Assembly: GCF_025685395.1 (NCBI RefSeq)
Contig: NZ_JAGSYA010000004.1
Location: 2,356,001 to 2,420,000, forward strand
Direction: 5' to 3'
Origin: Terriglobus tenax
GTDB lineage: Bacteria > Acidobacteriota > Terriglobia > Terriglobales > Acidobacteriaceae
Length of the DNA stretch: 64,000 bases
The position numbers and the translations under genes are program-made. Shown one piece after another: positions 59,768 to 64,000 of this stretch; the stretch's first letter is position 1; each line of letters starts with the position of its first letter. The notes beneath the pieces were generated by a model. That model saw only the letters and a list, made by a program, of their open reading frames with translations. It searched no databases and was not told the origin of the DNA.

Positions 59768-60514
59768 ATGAACCGCCTCAATGGAAAAGTGGCAATCGTC
59801 ACTGGTGCTGGCCGTGGTATCGGTCGCGCTACTGTAAAACTGTTTGCCGCAGAAGGTGCGAAGGTAGTTGTTCTTTCGCGGACTGCTAATCATGTGGACA
59901 CCGTCGTTGCCGGTATCCGTGCCGCGGGTGGTACGGCGCTAGGCATCGTTTGTGACGTCAGCGATGCTGCACATATCAAAGCGGCGGTGGACAAGGTTAT
60001 CGAAACCTATGGCGGGATCGACATCCTGATGAACAACGCCTTCGATCCATCCGTAGTTACGTCGTCGATCATGGAACTGTCGATCGAAAAATTACAACGC
60101 AACTTCGAGATGGGGCCGATCTCTTATCTGCGCATGATGCAGGCCTGCTATCCCCATCTGAAGGCCAGCGGAGAAGGCCGAGTCATCAACGTAGCCTCTC
60201 TTGCGGGTATTACCGGATTACTGCCTTATGGCCCTTACAACATGGCGAAAGAGGCCGTCCGTGCCCTGACCCGTACGGCGGCGCGCGAATGGGGCGCTGA
60301 CAATATCACTGTGAACAATCTCCTGCCAGTCGCTGACACCTGGGGCGCGGCAGCCTCCAATATTCCAGCGCCGACTACCCCGCTCGCCCGCTTTGGATCG
60401 CCGGAGGACGACATTGCGCCAGTGGCCTTGTTCCTCGCAAGCAAGGATGCACAGTTCCTGACCGGCTACAGCCTTACGCCAGATGGAGGCCAGATCATTG
60501 ACAGCGCGCGCTGA
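59768..60514 (+). CDS. Short-chain dehydrogenase/reductase
   Basis: A 248-residue classical SDR. It has the cofactor motif VTGAGRGIGRATVKLFAAEG, MNNAFD in place of NNAG, VINVASLAGI with the catalytic Ser, YGPYNMAKEAVRALTRTAAR with Tyr/Lys (YNMAK) and the C-terminal TGYSLTPDGGQIID. RT after the second strand (LSRTANH) suggests NADP(H). Substrate unknown. I take the ATG at 59768; the upstream 18 codons are not SDR-like. Likely regulated by the divergent HxlR gene. Confidence 0.93.
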   Translation: MNRLNGKVAIVTGAGRGIGRATVKLFAAEGAKVVVLSRTANHVDTVVAGIRAAGGTALGIVCDVSDAAHIKAAVDKVIETYGGIDILMNNAFDPSVVTSSIMELSIEKLQRNFEMGPISYLRMMQACYPHLKASGEGRVINVASLAGITGLLPYGPYNMAKEAVRALTRTAAREWGADNITVNNLLPVADTWGAAASNIPAPTTPLARFGSPEDDIAPVALFLASKDAQFLTGYSLTPDGGQIIDSAR

Positions 60515-60604
60515 GCGGAAGGGGGCGAAGGTGGAGGCATCTTCGCTTCCCCCCAGCCAGCAAACTGGCCGGGGACTTCGATGCGCTCAGGATGACACGC
60601 TTGA

Positions 60605-60627
60605 ACGGCGGTCTCGATGGCCGGCGT
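60605..60627. repeat. Hairpin family B, copy 4
   Basis: ACGGCGGTC TCGAT GGCCGGCGT (one mismatch, one G-T) followed by CCTTCGTTAT. It lies between the SDR gene and the convergent membrane protein gene. Confidence 0.65.
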
Positions 60628-60646
60628 CCTTCGTTATCAGGTGAGT

Positions 60647-61057
60647 TCAAGGTGCTTTGCATGGGATCAGCCGGCGAAAGAGTTGGGCGGTCAATCCCGT
60701 AATCGGCACCAAGTAGGAAAGGTACGTGACGTGATACCAGACTGGATAATCGTTCCATGCGTATCCCGGATAGATATGATCAGGGACCGACAGAGCAAAA
60801 AATAGCCCTCCGAGCCACCACGCTGCCCGGCCGTTGTCACCCGCCACGGCTGTCGTGACGCACGCTGCCATCGCCGCCCCCAAGGCTCCAACGGCCAGTC
60901 TCACGAAGAGCATCCCGAGCGTGTAGTGTTTCTGCGGCTCCGCGGCAGCGTATTCCGGCCAAAGCGCCCGCGCCGTCAGAACCGCAACAGCGGCAACTGC
61001 GACTGCCCCAGCACAGCCAACGATCAGGCTGAGAGTTGTACGAAGAATGCTTTTCAT
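60647..61057 (-). CDS. Small polytopic membrane protein
   Basis: A 136-residue protein with four probable membrane helices: about 6-28 (TLSLIVGCAGAVAVAAVAVL), 46-68 (LGMLFVRLAVGALGAAMAAC), 76-90 and 106-128 (YLSYLVPITGLTAQLF). The loop PDHIYPGYAWNDYPVWYHVT is aromatic-rich. Family not recognised. A family A repeat lies just upstream of its start. Confidence 0.6.
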   Translation of the reverse strand: MKSILRTTLSLIVGCAGAVAVAAVAVLTARALWPEYAAAEPQKHYTLGMLFVRLAVGALGAAMAACVTTAVAGDNGRAAWWLGGLFFALSVPDHIYPGYAWNDYPVWYHVTYLSYLVPITGLTAQLFRRLIPCKAP

Positions 61058-61114
61058 CCGTCACCGGACCTTTGGGAGCTGCCTGGAATCCTCTCTACAG
61101 TAACGGATCAAGCT

Positions 61115-61151
61115 ATATCCCACCCATGCTGCGCATGGATGGGGCACCCGG
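61115..61151 (+). repeat. REP-like palindrome, family A, copy 3
   Basis: ATATCCCACCCATGCTGC followed by GCATGGATGGGGCACCCGG. Identical to copy 2 except one base in the centre (A for G); CCATGCTGCGCATGG is the near-palindromic core. Confidence 0.88.
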
Positions 61152-61161
61152 CACAATGCTG

Positions 61162-61758
61162 CTATCGCTCGGTCTCTTTGGCTGAAGCTACCGACCCCGG
61201 CGGCTCCTTGAAGGGTTCTACCGCGATGCGTTCGTAGCGGACGTCCACCACAATCAACTTCTCTGCGCCGCGGGGGGCGTGGAGGGTGATCTGGTCGCCT
61301 GCTGCGGCTTTCATCAGGGCGCGGCCCAGCGGGGATTGCCAACTGATGTGGTTGCGGTCGAGGTCGACCTCGTCGACGCCGACGATGCTGACGACGCGCT
61401 CTTCTCCGGCGGCGTTTTCGTAGCGGACGGTGGCTCCGAAGAAGACGCGCTCGGCGCGCTGGCCGCTTCTGGGGGCTTCCGGGTCGACGACCTCGGCGGC
61501 TTCAATGCGTTTGCTCAGGAAGCGGATGCGGCTGTCGATCTGGCGCAGGCGGCGCTTGCCGTACTGGTAGTCGGCGTTCTCGCTGCGGTCGCCGTTGCCG
61601 GCGGCCCAGGCGACGACTTCCACCACGGCGGGGCGGTCTTTGGTGAGCAGGAAGTGGTGCTCGTCCTTCAGCCGCTGCAGGCCGCCGGGGGTGATGTAGT
61701 TCCTGACCTGGGGTCCGGGCTGATCGGCCTGCGGTTGTCGGGTATAGCCTTTGCGCAT
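61162..61758 (-). CDS. greB: Transcription elongation factor GreB
   Basis: A 198-residue Gre factor that stimulates cleavage of backtracked RNA in RNA polymerase. The N-terminal coiled coil begins at about 20 (NYITPGGLQRLKDEHHFLLT) and carries NGDRSENADYQYGKRRLRQI, the acidic tip DRSENAD and the GreB-type sequence. The C-terminal FKBP-like domain has FFGATVRYENAAGEER and ISWQSPLGRALMKAAAGDQI. Longer than E. coli GreB by about 40 residues, in the N-terminus (Gln/Pro-rich) and in the C-terminal tail. Confidence 0.95.
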   Translation of the reverse strand: MRKGYTRQPQADQPGPQVRNYITPGGLQRLKDEHHFLLTKDRPAVVEVVAWAAGNGDRSENADYQYGKRRLRQIDSRIRFLSKRIEAAEVVDPEAPRSGQRAERVFFGATVRYENAAGEERVVSIVGVDEVDLDRNHISWQSPLGRALMKAAAGDQITLHAPRGAEKLIVVDVRYERIAVEPFKEPPGSVASAKETER

Positions 61759-61954
61759 TGTTGAGGTCCTTCTAGGCTAAAAGCAGATTCCTTCGCTCCG
61801 CTGCGGAATGACAAGCAAGAAATGCAGGTCCCTCCGCTTCCCCTTCCCTGCGGTCAGGGTTCGGTCGGGATGACAAGCAGAAGAGCAAAGGCGGGTCTCG
61901 CTTCGCTCGATATCCCACCCATGCTGCGCATGGATGGGGCACCCAGATTGATGG
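61759..61954. other. Spacer with repeated GGAATGACAAGCA-like text and REP copy
   Basis: It holds two degenerate direct repeats (GCGGAATGACAAGCAAGAA near 61803 and TCGGGATGACAAGCAGAAGA near 61866), then the family A palindrome. No gene is seen. Short GGATGACA pieces also occur at 60588. Confidence 0.55.
61911..61945 (+). repeat. REP-like palindrome, family A, copy 4
   Basis: ATATCCCACCCATGCTGC followed by GCATGGATGGGGCACCC, as at 61115 but ending two bases sooner. Lies 10 bp downstream of the hemB stop (61955) on the other strand. Confidence 0.88.
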
Positions 61955-62944
61955 CTATTTCAGCAGCTTTGCGGCTTCCTTGGCGAAGTAGGTGAAGATA
62001 AAGTCGGCGCCGGCGCGGTGGATGGCCAGAAGGCTTTCGAGGATGGTGCGCTCGCGTTCGAGCCAGTCTTTTTCGAAGGCGGCACAAAGCATGGAGTACT
62101 CGCCGGAGACCTGGTAGGCGCCGATGGGCACTTCGAAGCGCTGGCGGGCGGCGAGGATGATGTCCAGGTAGGGACCGGCGGGCTTCATCAGCAGCATGTC
62201 CGCGCCTTCCATCAGGTCCAGTTCGATTTCGCGCATGGCTTCACGCGGGTTGGCGGCGTCCATCTGGTAGGTGCGGCGGTCGCCGAACTGCGGGGTGGAG
62301 TCGGCGGCTTCGCGGAAGGGGCCGTAGAAGGCGGAGGCGAACTTGGCGGCGTAGCTCAGGATGGGCACTTCGGTGAATCCGGCCAGGTCCAGCTCCTCGC
62401 GAATGGCTTCGACGCGGCCGTCCATCATGTCCGACGGTGCGACGATGTCTGCTCCGGCGCGTGCGTGCGATGCGGCGGTTTTGGCCAGCAGCTCGATGGT
62501 GGCATCGTTGTCGATGCTGTAGTGGTCGCCTTCGCGGGCCACGATGCCGCAGTGGCCGTGCGAGGTGTACTCGCACAGGCAGACGTCGGAGATGATGAGC
62601 AGGCTGTCGAGCGCGGGCTCGGCCTTGAGGGCGCGGATGGCTCGCTGGACGATGCCATCTTCCGCGTAGCCGCCGGTGCCGGTCTCGTCCTTGCTTTCGG
62701 GCAGGCCGAAGAGCAGCAGGCCACCGATGCCGAGTTCGGCGCACTCGCGGGCTTCCTTCAGGGCTTCGTCAATGGAGAGGTTGTAGACGCCGGGCATGGA
62801 CGAGATGGGCTTACGTACGCCCTCGCCGGGGCAGATGAACAACGGGTACAGCAGCATGCCGGGGCGAAGGTGGGTTTCGCGCACCAGTGAGCGCATGGCC
62901 GGGGTGCGGCGCAGACGCCGCATGCGAGTGATCGGGAACTCCAT
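61955..62944 (-). CDS. hemB: Porphobilinogen synthase (delta-aminolevulinic acid dehydratase)
   Basis: A 329-residue TIM-barrel enzyme that condenses two 5-aminolevulinates in haem and cobalamin-precursor synthesis. The two Schiff-base lysines are in [15 protein letters not shown] and [20 protein letters not shown] carries the three-Cys zinc site, so this is a zinc-type HemB. It begins [18 protein letters not shown] and contains GLFPLPE-like [12 protein letters not shown]. Complete. A REP-like copy follows its stop. Confidence 0.97.
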   Translation of the reverse strand: MEFPITRMRRLRRTPAMRSLVRETHLRPGMLLYPLFICPGEGVRKPISSMPGVYNLSIDEALKEARECAELGIGGLLLFGLPESKDETGTGGYAEDGIVQRAIRALKAEPALDSLLIISDVCLCEYTSHGHCGIVAREGDHYSIDNDATIELLAKTAASHARAGADIVAPSDMMDGRVEAIREELDLAGFTEVPILSYAAKFASAFYGPFREAADSTPQFGDRRTYQMDAANPREAMREIELDLMEGADMLLMKPAGPYLDIILAARQRFEVPIGAYQVSGEYSMLCAAFEKDWLERERTILESLLAIHRAGADFIFTYFAKEAAKLLK

Positions 62945-62976
62945 GGGGTAATTCTACGGCTGGCGGATGGTGGAAG

Positions 62977-63050
62977 GTTGTCAGTGCTCTGTTCTCAGAG
63001 GGGTCTCGGCTTATTCCGAGTTCTTACTGACAACTGAGCACAGAGAACTA
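62977..63050. repeat. 7-bp-periodic inverted repeat (AGTTSTC type)
   Basis: Left arm GTTGTCAGTGCTCTGTTCTC, right arm CTGACAACTGAGCACAGAGA then ACT; the reverse complement of the right arm is AGTTCTC TGTGCTC AGTTGTC AG. The arms are about 20 bp each, with a 28-bp centre. The right arm starts at the stop codon of the zinc-ribbon gene (63048-63050). Confidence 0.75.
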
Positions 63051-63554
63051 GTCCTCGGCGATGGAGTCGTACTCCAGGCCGGAGGCCGCGGGGGCCAGCA
63101 CCCAGAGCGTGTAAACACCGAGGGCGGTGCCGAGCGGAAACTTGAGTAGTGCCAGCACGCCGAAGACGATGGCCAGCGTACGTGCCCAGCGCTTGCGCTG
63201 CATCAGTCCCCAGGCTACCAACGCGGCCGCGCCGGCCATGACAAGCGTGGTGGCGAAGATGAAGGGTATGAGGGCGTGCAGGAAGGGCAGCTCCGCGCCG
63301 GAACCGCTCCAGCGGAAAAAACGCCGGCCGAGTACGGCATTGGCAAAGGCCATACCGAGGAAGACGCTGACGACGCGATAGGCTGCGAAGATGGCCCACA
63401 GGATGCTGAGGGTCTGCAGATGCTTTTGTACGCGGGGCAGATAAGGCAGGCTGTACGCGGCGGAAATGCCGGAGGGCATGGGTTGCCGGGTGCCGCAGCG
63501 CGAGCAGAAGCCGCCATCGGCGGCGGTAGGAGAACCACAGGTAGCGCAGGTCAT
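63048..63554 (-). CDS. Zinc-ribbon membrane protein
   Basis: A 168-residue protein from the ATG at 63552-63554. The N-terminal zinc ribbon has CATCGSPTAADGGFCSRCGT, then four probable membrane helices (about 48-70, 83-105, 108-125, 135-155). It has the same plan as the protein at 28239-28919, but the sequences differ. Function unknown. Its C-terminus EYDSIAED ends directly at a heptamer repeat. Confidence 0.75.
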   Translation of the reverse strand: MTCATCGSPTAADGGFCSRCGTRQPMPSGISAAYSLPYLPRVQKHLQTLSILWAIFAAYRVVSVFLGMAFANAVLGRRFFRWSGSGAELPFLHALIPFIFATTLVMAGAAALVAWGLMQRKRWARTLAIVFGVLALLKFPLGTALGVYTLWVLAPAASGLEYDSIAED

Positions 63555-63658
63555 TGGAAGCGCCTCCTTTGTGAACCAGAGATATCTACGCAAAGGGCCC
63601 GTGACTGGTTCCGTCAGGCGGAATTTTACGCCCGCCCGTCCGGCTACGATAGAGAGAT

Positions 63659-64000
63659 ATGGCGGAGTTGGATCAATTGCGCGAGACCAGTGCGGTGTCA
63701 CTGGAGTGGCCGCGGCTGCGGGAGCAGATTGCGCGGCAGACGGGGTCGTCTGCAGGCCGTGACCATGTGCTGGCCCTGGAGCCACGTATGGACGCGGCGT
63801 GGATTGCGCGCCAGCACGACTCGGTTGCCGAGGTGCGTACGTACCTGGCGACGGGGGCGGTGTTCTATTTCAGCCAGGTCTTCGCGCCGGAGTCGATGCT
63901 GGAAAAGGCACGTATCCCCGGCGCTTCGCTGGAGCCGGAAGAACTGCTGCGGCTGCTGGCGCTGACGGAGACCATGGAAGAGTGGCGGTCGGTGGCGCAG
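63659..64000 (+). CDS. mutS2: Probable endonuclease MutS2, N-terminal part
   Basis: Frame open from the ATG at 63659 to the right edge: 114 codons. It reads MAELDQLRETSAVSLEWPRL, LREQIARQTGSSAGRDHVLA and LEPRMDAAWIARQHDSVAEV, like the N-terminal clamp region of MutS2 (LEFDKILEQLA, GRELALALEP). The MutS-like ATPase and Smr nuclease domains would be beyond the window. ATP-binding and Smr motifs cannot be checked here, so the name is provisional. Confidence 0.6.
   Translation, partial: MAELDQLRETSAVSLEWPRLREQIARQTGSSAGRDHVLALEPRMDAAWIARQHDSVAEVRTYLATGAVFYFSQVFAPESMLEKARIPGASLEPEELLRLLALTETMEEWRSVAQ

Overview
This 64-kb window looks like chromosomal DNA of an Acidobacteriota member, most likely class Terriglobia (family Acidobacteriaceae). 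The grounds are high-GC coding bias, three very large Oar-like TonB-dependent receptors with an N-terminal carboxypeptidase-type domain, PadR/HAAS and ArsR/SRPBCC gene pairs, and intergenic spacers packed with short hairpin and heptamer repeats. This is inferred from gene content; no 16S gene is present. I found no rRNA or tRNA genes, insertion sequences, prophage or CRISPR array. The one clear RNA gene is RNase P RNA at 51.6 kb.

Layout. 0-4.3 kb: end of a secreted protein, a divergent HxlR/SDR pair, a cysteine-synthase-like enzyme, and an ArsR/double-SRPBCC pair. 4.3-11 kb: two Oar-like outer-membrane receptors on the minus strand. 11.2-16.5 kb: obg, a haem-binding lipoprotein cytochrome with a lipoprotein partner, and a large zinc metalloprotease. 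16.5-18.4 kb: minus-strand cluster rlmH-cobO-lysR. 18.7-22.2 kb: a third Oar-like receptor behind a good sigma-54 promoter candidate. 22.3-27.1 kb: minus-strand run from an M13 peptidase through nadD, a phosphoesterase and an AhpD-like protein to rsfS. 27.2-30.3 kb: beta-propeller protein, zinc-ribbon membrane protein, accD, DoxX-like protein. 30.3-34.5 kb: sensor kinase/response regulator opposite bestrophin and UspA-like genes. 34.7-39.8 kb: GT-C glycosyltransferase, small proteins, a classical TonB receptor, hslR and arsR. 39.8-42 kb: a structured RNA candidate and rpsA. 42.3-49.3 kb: Rieske oxygenase, two glycosyltransferases (one HpnI-like) and two MacB-type permeases. 49.4-55.5 kb: TetR and its probable target, a DUF1080 protein, rnpB, bioY-DUF1284, PadR-HAAS and a quinone reductase. 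55.6-57.7 kb: eutB-eutC without other eut genes. 57.7-62 kb: a repeat-rich stretch with a GC-poorer orphan gene and a second HxlR/SDR pair. 61.1-64 kb: greB, hemB, a zinc-ribbon membrane protein and the start of a probable mutS2.

Working together. Housekeeping genes (obg, rlmH, nadD, rsfS, accD, rpsA, hslR, rnpB, greB, hemB) alternate with envelope, uptake and extracellular degradation genes (receptors, M13 and metzincin proteases, DUF1080, glycosyltransferases). cobO could supply the adenosylcobalamin that EutBC needs.

The most unusual signals are in the spacers. First, five pairs of degenerate 7-bp-periodic repeats in inverted arrangement, three of which have an arm starting within or directly after a gene's stop codon. 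Second, a 150-nt nested-stem RNA candidate ending in an intrinsic terminator at 39.9-40.07 kb. Third, three further families of dispersed palindromes. In the coding part, the stand-out is a ribosome-silencing factor with a histone-like Lys/Ala tail.
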